From contig NZ_BMHK01000005.1 of NCBI RefSeq assembly GCF_014640675.1, forward strand, positions 84,420 through 148,419: DNA of 64,000 bases, written 5' to 3'. The notes under the pieces were generated by a model. The model saw only the letters and a list, made by a program, of their open reading frames with translations. It was not told where the DNA came from and did no database searches. Below, piece after piece: positions 10,804 to 19,634 of this stretch. This DNA comes from Novosphingobium endophyticum. Its GTDB lineage: Bacteria > Pseudomonadota > Alphaproteobacteria > Sphingomonadales > Sphingomonadaceae. A program made the translations under genes and the position numbers. Numbering within the stretch: position 1 is the stretch's first letter; each line of letters opens with the position of its first letter.

Positions 10804-11525
10804 CAGATGAGTCCTTTCGCCCTCAGGCTGACATGGCCCTCACGCCCGATCACGACATGATCGTGGACCGTGACGCCGCGCAGCCTTCCTGCTTCGGCGA
10901 TGCGGTTGGTTATCTCGATGTCCGCACGGCTGGGCTGCGGAGAGCCGGAAGGATGGTTGTGGACGAGAATTAGCGCCGTCGCGCCGATGTCGAGCGCGCG
11001 GCGGATCACTTCGCGCGGGTGGATCGCGGCCTCGTCGATCGAACCCTCGCCGACGAGATCGTCGAGGATCAGCATGTTGCGGGAATTGAGATAGAGCACA
11101 CGCACGCGTTCCAGCGTGAGGTGGGCCATGTCGATGGTGAGGTAGTCGATCAGCGCCTGCCATGAGCCGATGACCGGGGCCTCGCGAACTTTCTGACGGG
11201 CCAGGCGCGTTGCGGCGACGGTTACGACGCGCAGGGCCGCCGCCGTTGCCTCGCCCATGCCGGGATGGGCCGCCAGCGTGCGCGGATCGGCCTGGAGCAC
11301 CCCCGCCAGCGAGCCGAAGCGCTGCAGCAGGCTGCGCGCCAGCGGCTTCATGTCGCGCCGGGGAACGGCCTCCATCAGCAGCATTTCGATCACCTCATGA
11401 TCCGCCAGCGCCTCGTCCCCGCTCTCGATCAGCCGCTTGCGCAGCCGGGCGCGGTGCCCGCTGGGGTCGTTGGGCGCGGTCCCCGGAGGGCCGCGTTCAT
11501 CGAAGAGAGGGGCTTGGTCTGGCAT
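10803..11525 (-). CDS. radC: RadC-family JAB/MPN-domain protein
   Basis: The 240-residue protein has an N-terminal helix-hairpin-helix-like region (HPGMGEATAAALRV) and a C-terminal MPN/JAMM domain with the metal-binding pattern HNHPSGSPQPSRAD followed by a late D/H region (VHDHVVIG). Despite its name, the family (UPF0758) is no longer thought to be a recombinational repair enzyme; its role is unsettled. The ATG at 11525 is preferred, and a TTG at 11540 is an in-frame alternative. It is divergent from ydbH, with only 44 bp between the two starts. Confidence 0.9.
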   Translation of the reverse strand: MPDQAPLFDERGPPGTAPNDPSGHRARLRKRLIESGDEALADHEVIEMLLMEAVPRRDMKPLARSLLQRFGSLAGVLQADPRTLAAHPGMGEATAAALRVVTVAATRLARQKVREAPVIGSWQALIDYLTIDMAHLTLERVRVLYLNSRNMLILDDLVGEGSIDEAAIHPREVIRRALDIGATALILVHNHPSGSPQPSRADIEITNRIAEAGRLRGVTVHDHVVIGREGHVSLRAKGLI

Positions 11526-11569
11526 ATCCGGTAGAAACAATTGCCTTTCCGGCGCGTCCAGCGCAAGTG

Positions 11570-14500
11570 ATGGAACAGATGGCGCACGACGAAGACCAGC
11601 CCGTCGATGGGATCGAGACTTCCGAACCTCGTCAGCGGTTTAGTCGCCGCTGGCGGCTGGCGGCGTTCGTCATTCTGGGGATTCTGCTCGTTGCCGTCGG
11701 CGTCGTTTGGGTCACGCGCAAGGACATCGCCGACAACGTCATTGCCGGCCAGCTCGATTCGATGGGGCTCCCGGCGCGTTACGAGGTTGTCCGCATCGGT
11801 CCTGCCGAACAGGTGATCCGCAACCTGTCGATCGGCGATCCCGCAAGGCCGGACCTGACCGTCGAGGAGGTCCGCGTCAGGACCAGGCTCGGCTGGGGGC
11901 TGCCCGGAATCGGCCGGGTCACGCTGGTGCGGCCGCGCCTCTATGGTACGGTCCATGGGGGGCGGCCCAGCTTCGGCTCGCTTGACAAGGTGCTCTTTAC
12001 CGGCGGCGAGGAACCCTTTTCGATGCCCGACTACGATCTCAGGATCGTCGACGGACGCGCCCTTATCGAGAGCGACCATGGCCGCATCGGCGCCCGGATC
12101 GCGGGCGAGGGGCCGCTGCGGGGCGGCTTCGAGGGCGAACTCTCCGCGATTTCGCCGAAGCTGTCTGTTGCCGGCTGCGAGACCGGTCGGGCGAGCCTCT
12201 ACGGCAAAGTGAGCACAAGCGGCGGGAAACCGCGGTTCGCCGGTCCGCTGCGGTTTGCCTCGTTGTCCTGTCCCGAAGATGGACTGCGGCTGGCGCGCGG
12301 AGGGGCAGAGCTGGACGTGACTCTCGACAAGGCGCTCGACGGCGGCGAAGGCACCATCGGCATCACCGCCGCTCGTGGTGCCTACGGCGACGGCCGCCTC
12401 GACGGGGTCTCCGGCAAAGTGCGGGTGAGTTACCGCGAACGGGCGCTCAATGCACGGTACGACCTGACGGCGCGTGGGATCTCGACGCCGCAGGCGCGCG
12501 CTGCCAGCCTCGCCTTCGATGGTCGCGCACGGTCGAGTGCCGGGCTTGACCGGATCGACATCGAAGGTGACCTCTCGGGCAAGGGAATCGTTCCCGGCGC
12601 CGCATTCAATCGCGCGCTCGGCGAAGCCGTCAGCGCAGGCAAGGGCACGCTGGTCGCATCGCTCGCGGCGCAGGTCCGCAGCGCCCTGGCTCGCGAGATG
12701 CGCGGCAGCTCGCTCGATGCCAACCTCGTGCTGCGACAGTCTGCGGAAGGGGTGAGCCTCGTCGTTCCGCGCGGCGCGCTGCGCGGGGCCAGCGGTGCCT
12801 CGCTCCTGTCGCTCTCGCGCGTGCAGGTGCTGCTTTCCGATGGCGCGCCCTTGGTGACCGGCAACTTCGCGACCGGGGGGCGGGGGCTTCCGCGCATAGG
12901 CGCGCGCATGCAGACTGGCGCGAACGGGCGACTGTCGATGCGGGTGGAGATGCGCGAGTATCGTACCGGCGAAACGCGCGTTGCTGTCCCGGACCTGGCC
13001 CTGGTGCAGAAGGCGGACGGAACCGTCGGTTTCTCGGGCAGGGCGGTGCTGAGCGGCGCGCTGCCCGGCGGGCGGGCCGAGAACCTGCTGTTGCCGGTCG
13101 ACGGGGCATGGGCCGCCAACGGCGACCTTGCGGTCTGGCCGCGCTGCACACAGGTCGCCTTCGATCGTCTCGCGTTTGCCAATCTCACGATCGACAAGCG
13201 CAGCCTGCAGGTCTGTCCGGCCGAAGGGCGCGCGATCCTGCGCCAGCGTGGCGGCAGGCTCGAACTGGCGGCAGGCGTTCCCGCGCTCGACTTCGCCGGG
13301 CGTCTGGGCGAGACGCCGATCCGCATCGCCAGCGGTCCGATCGGCTATGCGCAGAAGGGTTCGGGCGCGGGCGCTCTCTCGGCCCGGACGCTCGACGTCG
13401 AACTCGGACCGGCGGGCAGTGCCTCGAAGTTCACAGTGACGCACCTCGATGCGCAAGTCGGCAAGGAGATTGGCGGAACCTTCGACGAGGCGGACGTCGC
13501 GCTCTATGCGGTGCCGCTCGATCTTCACAATACGGCGGGCGACTGGCGCTATGCGGATGGGGTGCTCTCCATCGACAATGGCACTTTCACCCTCGTCGAT
13601 CGCGCGCCAACAGCCCGGTTCCGGCCGGCCGTCGCGCACGGTGCCACGCTGCGTCTCGCCGACAATGTCATCACGGCGCGGGCCGTGATGCGCGAACCGG
13701 CGTCGGAGCGAGAGGTCGTGCGCGCCGACATCGTTCACGACCTCGCCACGGCGGCGGGGCATGCCGATCTCACGGTCGAGGGCATCACGTTCGACAAGCG
13801 CCTGCAGGCCGACACGCTTTCGAATCTGGCGCTGGGGGTCGTCTCGAATCTCGAAGGCACGGTGCGCGGCAGCGGGCGGATCGACTGGGACGAAGCGGGC
13901 GTCACCAGCCGCGGGCGTTTCGCGACCGACGCCGTGAACTTCGCCGCGGCGTTCGGACCGGTCAAGGGCCTGTCCGGCGAAGTCGTCTTCACAGACCTTC
14001 TCGGCCTTGTCACGGCGCCCGATCAGACACTCAAGATCGCCTCGATCAATCCGGGCATCGAAGTGACGGACGGCGTGCTCTCGTTCCAGATGAAGCCCGA
14101 TTACCTCTTGCAGATCAATGGCGCGCAGTGGCCGTTCATGGATGGAAGGCTGACGCTGGAACCCGCGCGCATGACGATCGGCGTGGCCGAGACGCGACGC
14201 TACACGCTGAAAGTCGAAGGGCTCGACGCGGCGACGTTCGTGCAGCACCTCGATCTGTCCAACATCAACGCCACCGGCGTGTTCGACGGCGAGCTGCCGC
14301 TGATCTTCGACGAGAACGGCGGACGTATAGAAAACGGCTATCTCGTGTCGCGCCCGCCGGGAGGGAACGTCGCCTACATCGGCGAACTCACCTACAAGGA
14401 TCTCTCGGCGATGGGCAATTTCGCCTTCGATGCGCTCAAGTCGGTCAATTACAACCGCATGGAGATCGGCCTTGGCGGATCGCTTTCGGGCGAAATCGTC

Positions 14501-14764
14501 ACGCGTATCAGCTTCGACGGCCTGAGCCAGGGGGTGGGCGCCCAGTCGAACTTCCTGACCAGGCAGGTCGCAAAGCTGCCCATCCGCTTCGTTCTCAACA
14601 TCAGGGCGCCGTTCTTCAGCCTGTTCGGGTCGATGCGCTCGCTCTACGATCCCGAGTTCGTGACCGATCCGCGTACCCTCGGCCTGATCGACCGCAGCGG
14701 CACTCCGCGGCCGGATCCTCCAATCGTCCCCATTCAGCCTCCAGTCAGCGAGAACAATCCATGA
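11570..14764 (+). CDS. ydbH: YdbH-family AsmA-like envelope protein
   Basis: This large protein (about 1064 residues) has a short basic N-terminus, one TM anchor (about residues 24-46, LAAFVILGILLVAVGVVWV) and a long periplasmic region of beta-rich repeats ending in the conserved YdbH/AsmA C-terminal block (GGNVAYIGELTYKDL, then QGVGAQSNFLTRQVAKLPIRF). In E. coli, YdbH acts with TamB and YhdP in moving phospholipids from inner to outer membrane, probably as a hydrophobic groove bridge. The start is not decided: ATG at 11570 or 11579, both without a clear Shine-Dalgarno. Its stop overlaps the next reading frame by ATGA, and the ynbE-ydbL order downstream is the same as in enterobacteria. Confidence 0.88.
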   Translation: MEQMAHDEDQPVDGIETSEPRQRFSRRWRLAAFVILGILLVAVGVVWVTRKDIADNVIAGQLDSMGLPARYEVVRIGPAEQVIRNLSIGDPARPDLTVEEVRVRTRLGWGLPGIGRVTLVRPRLYGTVHGGRPSFGSLDKVLFTGGEEPFSMPDYDLRIVDGRALIESDHGRIGARIAGEGPLRGGFEGELSAISPKLSVAGCETGRASLYGKVSTSGGKPRFAGPLRFASLSCPEDGLRLARGGAELDVTLDKALDGGEGTIGITAARGAYGDGRLDGVSGKVRVSYRERALNARYDLTARGISTPQARAASLAFDGRARSSAGLDRIDIEGDLSGKGIVPGAAFNRALGEAVSAGKGTLVASLAAQVRSALAREMRGSSLDANLVLRQSAEGVSLVVPRGALRGASGASLLSLSRVQVLLSDGAPLVTGNFATGGRGLPRIGARMQTGANGRLSMRVEMREYRTGETRVAVPDLALVQKADGTVGFSGRAVLSGALPGGRAENLLLPVDGAWAANGDLAVWPRCTQVAFDRLAFANLTIDKRSLQVCPAEGRAILRQRGGRLELAAGVPALDFAGRLGETPIRIASGPIGYAQKGSGAGALSARTLDVELGPAGSASKFTVTHLDAQVGKEIGGTFDEADVALYAVPLDLHNTAGDWRYADGVLSIDNGTFTLVDRAPTARFRPAVAHGATLRLADNVITARAVMREPASEREVVRADIVHDLATAAGHADLTVEGITFDKRLQADTLSNLALGVVSNLEGTVRGSGRIDWDEAGVTSRGRFATDAVNFAAAFGPVKGLSGEVVFTDLLGLVTAPDQTLKIASINPGIEVTDGVLSFQMKPDYLLQINGAQWPFMDGRLTLEPARMTIGVAETRRYTLKVEGLDAATFVQHLDLSNINATGVFDGELPLIFDENGGRIENGYLVSRPPGGNVAYIGELTYKDLSAMGNFAFDALKSVNYNRMEIGLGGSLSGEIVTRISFDGLSQGVGAQSNFLTRQVAKLPIRFVLNIRAPFFSLFGSMRSLYDPEFVTDPRTLGLIDRSGTPRPDPPIVPIQPPVSENNP

Positions 14765-14835
14765 AACCTTGCAAATTGACCGGAAGTGTTCCGGCTGCAA
14801 CAAACCCCGCCATGTTCGGGCCAGGGGAAAAGGCA

Positions 14836-15048
14836 ATGCAGCAGGAAATGTTCCGGTCCGGCTGGCGCACCGTCTGCGCGGCGATGCTGGTTTTGGGAAC
14901 GGTTCCGGCGCTGGGGGGATGCATCAACGTGGCAGCTCCCGACAAGCCGATCGTGATCGAGCTCAATATCAACATCAGGCAGGAAGTGATCTATCGTCTG
15001 GCTGCGGACGCGGCGAACACGATCGAAGAGAACCCGGAGATTTTCTGA
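14836..15048 (+). CDS. ynbE: YnbE-family outer-membrane lipoprotein
   Basis: A 70-residue lipoprotein with a signal peptide ending in the lipobox LGGC (Cys at about residue 29) and the family motif INVAAPDKPIVIELNINI after it. In E. coli, YnbE is the outer-membrane partner that YdbH docks onto. The ATG at 14836 has AGGGGAAAA upstream at good spacing. An in-frame ATG at 14761, overlapping the ydbH stop, would add 25 residues before the signal peptide and is less likely, although it would couple translation to ydbH. Its stop overlaps the ydbL start (TGATG). Confidence 0.85.
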   Translation: MQQEMFRSGWRTVCAAMLVLGTVPALGGCINVAAPDKPIVIELNINIRQEVIYRLAADAANTIEENPEIF

Positions 15049-15443
15049 TGGCAACCCCTATTCGCAAATCCGTCGCCGCGCTCGGCCTGGCCGGGGCAGT
15101 GCTGGTTCTCGGCATCGGCGGGGTCGCTGCCGCGCAGAGCCGCGATCCCAGCTATGCCGCGGCCAAGGCGGCCGGGCAGGTGGGCGAGCAGACCGACGGA
15201 TATCTCGGCGTCGTCGGCGGCCAGTCGCCGGACGTCCGCGCGATGGTCAAGGACATCAACAACAAGCGCCGCGCCGTCTACACCGAGAAGGCCGCCGGCA
15301 AGAGCACGATCGAGGAATATGCCTTCGCTACCGCCTGCCGCCTGATCCTGGAGACGAAGCCGGGCGAGAAATACCAGGCGCCCGACGGTACCTGGAAGAC
15401 GCGCGGCGCCGGCGCGCCCGAGCGCGACCCGCGCTGTCCGTGA
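15048..15443 (+). CDS. ydbL: YdbL-family (DUF1318) periplasmic protein
   Basis: This 131-residue protein has a Sec signal peptide (cleavage after about residue 29, VAAAQS) and the DUF1318 core (AAKAAGQVGEQTDGYLG, VKDINNKRRAVYTEKA, IEEYAFATACRLI). It is the third member of the conserved ydbH-ynbE-ydbL set; in enterobacteria YdbL appears to help control formation of the YdbH-YnbE complex. The start overlaps the ynbE stop by one base. A hairpin at 15487-15520 follows. Confidence 0.88.
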   Translation: MATPIRKSVAALGLAGAVLVLGIGGVAAAQSRDPSYAAAKAAGQVGEQTDGYLGVVGGQSPDVRAMVKDINNKRRAVYTEKAAGKSTIEEYAFATACRLILETKPGEKYQAPDGTWKTRGAGAPERDPRCP

Positions 15444-15761
15444 CAGCGCGGCGGCGAATGCCGCTGCCGTGATTCGAGTCAGCCGCGGGGCCGCAGGGTG
15501 GAAACACCTTGCGGCCCTTGCGTTATGCGCATCGCCAATGCGGTATCGCTCGCGCGTAGGGCGTTGCTGTCAAAGGAGTTGCGTCCGCCGCCGCCGCCGC
15601 GCGTTGATAGTTCCAGGACCGGCCCGCGCCGCAGCGTGCTGTGTGGTTGACTCGGCACATCCCCCACCCTAAGGGGTCGGCGCCCTCGGCGGGTGGCGGT
15701 TGACCGCGTCGATCGAACAGTGGGAACACGGGTCCTCGTGTGAACATCTGTGGAGAGCGAC
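15444..15761. other. Intergenic region between ydbL and atpI
   Basis: No coding frame with convincing codon use is seen. The left part holds a terminator-like hairpin at 15487-15520: GGGCCGCA pairs with TGCGGCCC, with a further imperfect GG/CC extension around a GTGGAAACA loop, and only a weak T-run follows. The right part, from about 15640, should hold the promoter of the ATP synthase F0 operon; no unambiguous -35/-10 pair was identified. Confidence 0.5.
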
Positions 15762-16082
15762 ATGAACGACGAGCCATCTGCACGGGACCCTGACGGCGAG
15801 GACGCGCGCCTCGAATCGCTCGACGAAAGGCTGAAGGCCGTTCGCGAGCGGGAAGAGCAGCGTAACAAGCCTGTCGGCGGCGCGGAAACGGACGAGAACT
15901 ATCGTGCCGGAAGCCGCGTCCTGGCGGACTTGCTCGGAGGGGTTGTCGGCGGCTTGTTCCTTGGCTGGGTGATCGATCACTTCGCCGGGACCACGCCCTG
16001 GGGTCTGTTGGTGATGTTGTTCCTCGGAATCTTCGTCGCCTTCAGGAATATCATACGGAATTCGAACCGGCGCCCGGATTGA
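15762..16082 (+). CDS. atpI: ATP synthase subunit I (AtpI)
   Basis: A 106-residue inner-membrane protein with a charged N-terminal half (heptad-like LESLDERLKAVREREEQR) and two TM helices at about residues 55-75 and 80-96, the usual AtpI/Gene1-type hairpin. AtpI is thought to assist assembly of the c-ring and possibly Mg2+ uptake; it is not part of the finished enzyme. The ATG at 15762 is preceded by GGAGAG at seven bases; an in-frame GTG at 15750 is less likely. It is the first gene of the F0 operon. Confidence 0.88.
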   Translation: MNDEPSARDPDGEDARLESLDERLKAVREREEQRNKPVGGAETDENYRAGSRVLADLLGGVVGGLFLGWVIDHFAGTTPWGLLVMLFLGIFVAFRNIIRNSNRRPD

Positions 16083-16136
16083 CCCGACAGGGGGTGAAGC
16101 AGGGCGCTGTCGTTCATTGGCGACAGGGATATTCGC

Positions 16137-16925
16137 GTGGCAGCCGAAGCGGGCAAAGTCGATCCGATGCACCAGTTCACCATCGAGCCCATGTTCGGGA
16201 CCGATGGATGGCAGATCGGCCAGTACAATATTGCCTTCACCAACTCGGCGATGTGGATGGTGATTGCCGCGTTTGCGTTGCTGATCTTCGTCGCGGGCGG
16301 CCTGAAGCGCGAGCTGGTGCCGGGGCGCTGGCAGATGGCGGTGGAAAGCTTCACCGGCTTCATCGACGGCCTTTTGGCGACGAACGTCGGACCGGCAGGC
16401 CGGAAGTACATCCCCTACATGTTCTCGCTGTTCATGTTCATCCTCTTCGCCAATATCCTGGGCATGCTGCCGCTCGGCATCATCGGCCTTCATCCTTTCA
16501 CCTTCACCAGCCATTTCAGCGCCACCGGCGTGCTTTCGGTCATGGCCTTCGCGATCGTGCTGCTGGTCGGCTTCGCCAAGCACAAGCTGCACTTCTTCTC
16601 GCTGTTCGTGCCGCACGGCACGCCGCTGGTGATGATCCCGCTGATCTTCGTGATCGAGCTGGTCTCGTTCCTCGTGCGTCCTTTCAGCCTCGGCCTGCGA
16701 CTGTTCGTCGCGATGATGGCCGGCCACGTGCTGCTCGAGGTGCTTTCGGGCTTCGTGATCAACGGCCTCAATGCGGGGATCGGCATCGGCCCGGTCGTCT
16801 CGGTCCTGAGCTTCATCCTGATGGTTGCGATCGTCGCGCTCGAGCTCCTCGTCGCCGGCATCCAGGCCTACGTCTTCGCGCTGTTGACTTCGCTGTATCT
16901 CAACGACGCCGAGAACCTTCACTAA
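16137..16925 (+). CDS. atpB: F0F1 ATP synthase subunit a
   Basis: The 262-residue polytopic subunit a provides the proton half-channels facing the c-ring. It begins at a GTG (16137), giving [20 protein letters not shown]. The conserved helix-4 arginine is in [15 protein letters not shown] (near residue 193), and the C-terminal helix contains [21 protein letters not shown]. Length and motifs are normal for alphaproteobacteria. It sits 54 bp after atpI and 46 bp before atpE. Confidence 0.97.
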   Translation: MAAEAGKVDPMHQFTIEPMFGTDGWQIGQYNIAFTNSAMWMVIAAFALLIFVAGGLKRELVPGRWQMAVESFTGFIDGLLATNVGPAGRKYIPYMFSLFMFILFANILGMLPLGIIGLHPFTFTSHFSATGVLSVMAFAIVLLVGFAKHKLHFFSLFVPHGTPLVMIPLIFVIELVSFLVRPFSLGLRLFVAMMAGHVLLEVLSGFVINGLNAGIGIGPVVSVLSFILMVAIVALELLVAGIQAYVFALLTSLYLNDAENLH

Positions 16926-16971
16926 TTCTCGTTCCTTCATTTTCTACACGTTTCAACAAGGGAGTTTTCAC

Positions 16972-17199
16972 ATGGATCCTCAAGCTGCCAAGCTGATCGG
17001 CGCCGGTCTTGCCGCTATCGGTGCGGGCATGGCCGCCATCGGCGTCGGTAACGTCTTCGGTTCGTTCCTCGAGAGCGCGCTGCGCAATCCGGGTGCCGCC
17101 GACGGCCAGCAGGGTCGACTGTTCATCGGCTTCGCCGCCGCCGAACTTCTCGGCCTGCTCTCGTTCGTCGTCGCGATGATCCTGATCTTCGTCGCCTGA
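16972..17199 (+). CDS. atpE: F0F1 ATP synthase subunit c
   Basis: A 75-residue double-helix proteolipid that forms the rotor ring. Helix 1 contains the glycine-rich packing motif [17 protein letters not shown], the polar loop is RNP ([14 protein letters not shown]), and helix 2 carries the proton-binding Glu in [13 protein letters not shown]. The ribosome site is AAGGGAG. No Na+-type signature (Gln in helix 1 with Glu-Ser/Thr in helix 2) is seen, so it is probably H+-coupled. Confidence 0.97.
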   Translation: MDPQAAKLIGAGLAAIGAGMAAIGVGNVFGSFLESALRNPGAADGQQGRLFIGFAAAELLGLLSFVVAMILIFVA

Positions 17200-17276
17200 C
17201 CCGAACGTACCTGAACTGACCGGCCGGGGCGCTCGCCAGCGAGCAGAACCGGCCGGGCAAAAACCCGGATCCCGCA

Positions 17277-17771
17277 ATGCCTCAAATAGCCCAGCTATCT
17301 GCGACATACGCCAGCCAGATCTTCTGGATCCTGCTGGTGTTCGGCTTCATCTTCTTCGTCATCGGCCGGGGCATGGTGCCCAAGGTCATGGCGACGGTCG
17401 AAGCGCGCGACAAGCAGATCGCCCAGGATCTCGCCGCGGCCGAGACCGCGCGCAAGGCGGCGGACGCCGAGGAAGAAGCCTGGCGCAAGCGCGAAAGCGC
17501 CAACCGCGCCGAGTCCCAGGCCATCATCGCCAAGGCCAAGGTCGAGGCGGCGAAAGAGGCCGAGAGCCGTCTTGCCGAAGTCAACGCCGGGCTCGGCGCG
17601 CGGATCGCCGAAGCGGAGGCCCGCATTGCGGCCTCTCGCGACAGCGCCATGGGCGAGATCGAGGCCGTCGCCGCCGAGGCCGCGGAGCAGATCGTTTCGC
17701 GCATTGCCGGCATCTCGGTGGATCAGGCTTCTGCCCGCAAGGCGGTGCAGGCCGAACTCACCGGGGCTTGA
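17277..17771 (+). CDS. atpF': F0F1 ATP synthase subunit b'
   Basis: A 164-residue peripheral-stalk subunit: one N-terminal TM helix (about residues 13-32, IFWILLVFGFIFFVIG), then a long Ala/Glu/Lys-rich coiled coil to the C-terminus. Phototrophic and many other alphaproteobacteria have two diverged stalk subunits, b' and b, that form a heterodimer, and here both are adjacent. By order (before b) and by its short N-terminus this is b'. It ends 11 bp before the atpF start. Confidence 0.93.
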   Translation: MPQIAQLSATYASQIFWILLVFGFIFFVIGRGMVPKVMATVEARDKQIAQDLAAAETARKAADAEEEAWRKRESANRAESQAIIAKAKVEAAKEAESRLAEVNAGLGARIAEAEARIAASRDSAMGEIEAVAAEAAEQIVSRIAGISVDQASARKAVQAELTGA

Positions 17772-17782
17772 GAGAGGCTGCC

Positions 17783-18373
17783 ATGAATCAGCATATCATT
17801 CTCGCGGCCACTAGCGGCGCGGCTCAGCACGACGAGGCCATGATCCACGCCGAGACCCTCGCCGATGGCGAAGCCGTGCTCCATCATCCCGAGCCTAACG
17901 CGCTCGGAATCGCCCCGGCAGGCTGGGTCGCGCTGGCGATCCTGGTACTGCTCGGCATCGGCATCTGGAAGAAGGTTCCCGGCCTGCTCGCCGGCGGCCT
18001 CGACAAGAGCATTGCCGAAATCAGGGCCCAGCTCGAGGAAGCGCGCGCACTGCGTGCCGAGGCCGAGGCGCTGCGCAAGGAATATGCCGACAAGATCGCC
18101 AATGCCGAAAAGGACGCGGCGGCAATGATCGAGCATGCCCGGCACGAGGCCGAAGCCATTGTCGCAAAGGCCGAGGCGGACACCACCGAGGTGATCGCCC
18201 GCCGTGAGAAGATGGCCGAAGACAAGATCGCGGCGACCGAGCGCGCCGCCGTCGCCGACCTGCGCGCCAAGGCCGCCAGCGCCGCCGCTACGGCCGCGCA
18301 AGGCCTGATCCGCGCCAACCACTCTGCCGAAGCCGACAAGGCGCTGGTCGATCAGGCGATTGCCGGGATCTGA
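17783..18373 (+). CDS. atpF: F0F1 ATP synthase subunit b
   Basis: The 196-residue second stalk subunit has an extended polar N-terminus, one TM helix (about residues 47-65, AGWVALAILVLLGIGIW) and a long alanine-rich coiled coil. The ATG at 17783 follows GAGAGGCTGCC; an in-frame TTG at 17768 is less likely. It ends the F0 operon, followed after 30 bp by a strong terminator. The F1 genes (atpHAGDC) are not in this window, as expected for the split arrangement of alphaproteobacteria. Confidence 0.95.
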   Translation: MNQHIILAATSGAAQHDEAMIHAETLADGEAVLHHPEPNALGIAPAGWVALAILVLLGIGIWKKVPGLLAGGLDKSIAEIRAQLEEARALRAEAEALRKEYADKIANAEKDAAAMIEHARHEAEAIVAKAEADTTEVIARREKMAEDKIAATERAAVADLRAKAASAAATAAQGLIRANHSAEADKALVDQAIAGI

Positions 18374-18402
18374 ACTGACTTTCCGGCAATTCGAAACAAG
18401 GA

Positions 18403-18430
18403 AGCCTCCGCGAAAAGCGGGGGCTTTTTT
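18403..18430 (+). terminator. Rho-independent terminator of the atp F0 operon
   Basis: The stem AGCCTCCGC pairs with GCGGGGGCT (one G-T pair) around a short GAAAA loop and is followed by TTTTTT. It lies 30 bp after the atpF stop. Confidence 0.9.
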
Positions 18431-18751
18431 GTGGCCGGACACGCCGACATTGCGGATGATACAAGATGATCGTCACCCCGGCACAGGCCGGGGCCCAGCC
18501 TCGACAAGATCGCCGCCGCTTTGCGGCGACTTTATTTCTTGCGCTGGGTACCGGCCTGCGCCGGTATGACGAAAAGGTTATGACTGCTCACCCCGACATT
18601 CCGGGCGTTCGGCAGAATCGGACCTGTCCGCAGCATACCCGGAACGCAGCGTGAGCTTGTCGAAGGCCTCGAGGTGCCGCGCGAGGTTCGGTATGCTGCT
18701 TGCAGCACAGGTTCAGGATGAAGCGGGGCCTTTGCTCTTGGTCCTTTTGCC
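18431..18751. other. Gene-free repeat-bearing region between atpF and gloB
   Basis: This 320-bp gap has no convincing gene. It begins with a hairpin repeat (listed separately at 18471-18571). The rest contains sphingomonad-style intergenic repeat text such as GTGAGCTTGTCGAAGG and a loose inverted pair, CGGACCTGTCCGCAGCATACC against GGTATGCTGCTTGCAGCACAGGTTC. It is probably a composite of small dispersed repeats between two convergent transcription units. Confidence 0.5.
18471..18571. repeat. Hairpin intergenic repeat, copy 1 (imperfect)
   Basis: Two 29-base arms at 18471-18499 and 18543-18571 are imperfect reverse complements, starting CGTCACCCCGGC and ending CCGGTATGACG. Each arm contains its own small GGC/GCC hairpin, and the spacer carries a further GCCGCCGC-TTTGCGGC stem. 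It belongs to the same general class as the perfect copy at 45998-46104. Confidence 0.75.
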
Positions 18752-19510
18752 TCAGAACGCGTCCTTGGCCTTCCTCAGCGCCGCGAAGGTCGCCACGGCA
18801 TCGCCGCCGCCCCAGCGCGCCCGCATGTCCGGGGTGTCGGCGCGCAGGAAGGGGTTGGTCGCCAGTTCGCGTTCCAGCTTGGTGGGTACCGTCGGGATCT
18901 TGTGCTCGCGGCGCTTCGTGATCTCCTGAACGTATGCGGCCAGCTCCTGATTCTCGGGATCGGCATGGAGCGCGAACCTCGCATTGGCGGCGGTGTATTC
19001 GTGCGCGCAGTAAAGCATGGTTTCGGGCGGCAGCGCCTTGATCCGCTTCAGGCTCGCCCAGAACTGCTCGGGCGTGCCTTCGAACATGCGGCCGCAGCCC
19101 AGCGCGAACACCGAATCGCCGACGAAGGCGAGGCGCGCTCCGGGCAGGTGATAGGCGATGTGGCCGAGCGTGTGACCGCCCACGTCGATCACGCAGGCCC
19201 TGCGGTCACCGATCATCACCACGTCGCCGTTGCGCACCGTGCGGTCGACACCTGCGATCTTCGCGGCCTCGCTTTCGGGAGCGGTTACCTTGCAGCTGGT
19301 GGCGTGCTTGATCGCCTCGTTGCCGCCGGCATGGTCGGGATGCCAGTGCGTGTTCCAGATCTGGGTGATCTGCCAGCCCTTGTGAGCGGCCTGCTTCAGG
19401 TATTCGTCCGCGTCGGGTGTGTCGATGCAGACGGTTTCCTCGCTGTCATGGTCGTGGAGCAGATAGCCGTAGTTGTCGGACAGACAGGGGAATTGGTGGA
19501 CCTCTAGCAT
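18752..19510 (-). CDS. gloB: Hydroxyacylglutathione hydrolase (glyoxalase II)
   Basis: A 252-residue metallo-beta-lactamase-fold hydrolase that splits S-lactoylglutathione to D-lactate and glutathione, the second step of methylglyoxal detoxification. The binuclear metal motif THWHPDHAGG is at about residues 56-65, with further ligands in GHTLGHIAYH, FVGDSVF and CAHEYTAANARFAL. The C-terminal HAGH-type domain ends in TNPFLRADTPDMRARW, typical for GloB. The ATG at 19510 is preceded by AAGGAGAG. It is separated from rpsA upstream by a terminator. Confidence 0.95.
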   Translation of the reverse strand: MLEVHQFPCLSDNYGYLLHDHDSEETVCIDTPDADEYLKQAAHKGWQITQIWNTHWHPDHAGGNEAIKHATSCKVTAPESEAAKIAGVDRTVRNGDVVMIGDRRACVIDVGGHTLGHIAYHLPGARLAFVGDSVFALGCGRMFEGTPEQFWASLKRIKALPPETMLYCAHEYTAANARFALHADPENQELAAYVQEITKRREHKIPTVPTKLERELATNPFLRADTPDMRARWGGGDAVATFAALRKAKDAF

Positions 19511-19552
19511 GACGGCTCTCCTTGAAAGGCTATTTAGGCGCGCGCCGGGCAA

Positions 19553-19590
19553 AGCAAAAGCCCGCCCGGACAGTCCGGACGGGCTTTTGT
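19553..19590 (-). terminator. Terminator downstream of rpsA
   Basis: AAAAGCCCGCCCGGAC and GTCCGGACGGGCTTTT form a long near-perfect stem with a short AC/GT loop. It has A/T runs on both sides, so it could act in either direction. It lies 45 bp after the rpsA stop and just upstream of gloB. Confidence 0.85.
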
Positions 19591-19634
19591 TCGTTGCGAC
19601 TGTCGTCATCCGGCGTTGGCCGGGAAGACAGTTA

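Noticed and set aside
11429..14836. An 1135-codon open frame antisense to ydbH
   Set aside because: Composition (Arg/Glu/His-rich) and exact coverage of ydbH mark it as a shadow of the real gene; ydbH has a TM anchor, conserved C-terminus and the ynbE-ydbL context.
18466..18654. A 62-codon frame in the gap after atpF
   Set aside because: It is made of the hairpin repeat read through (translated repeat text), with no start signal or conservation.
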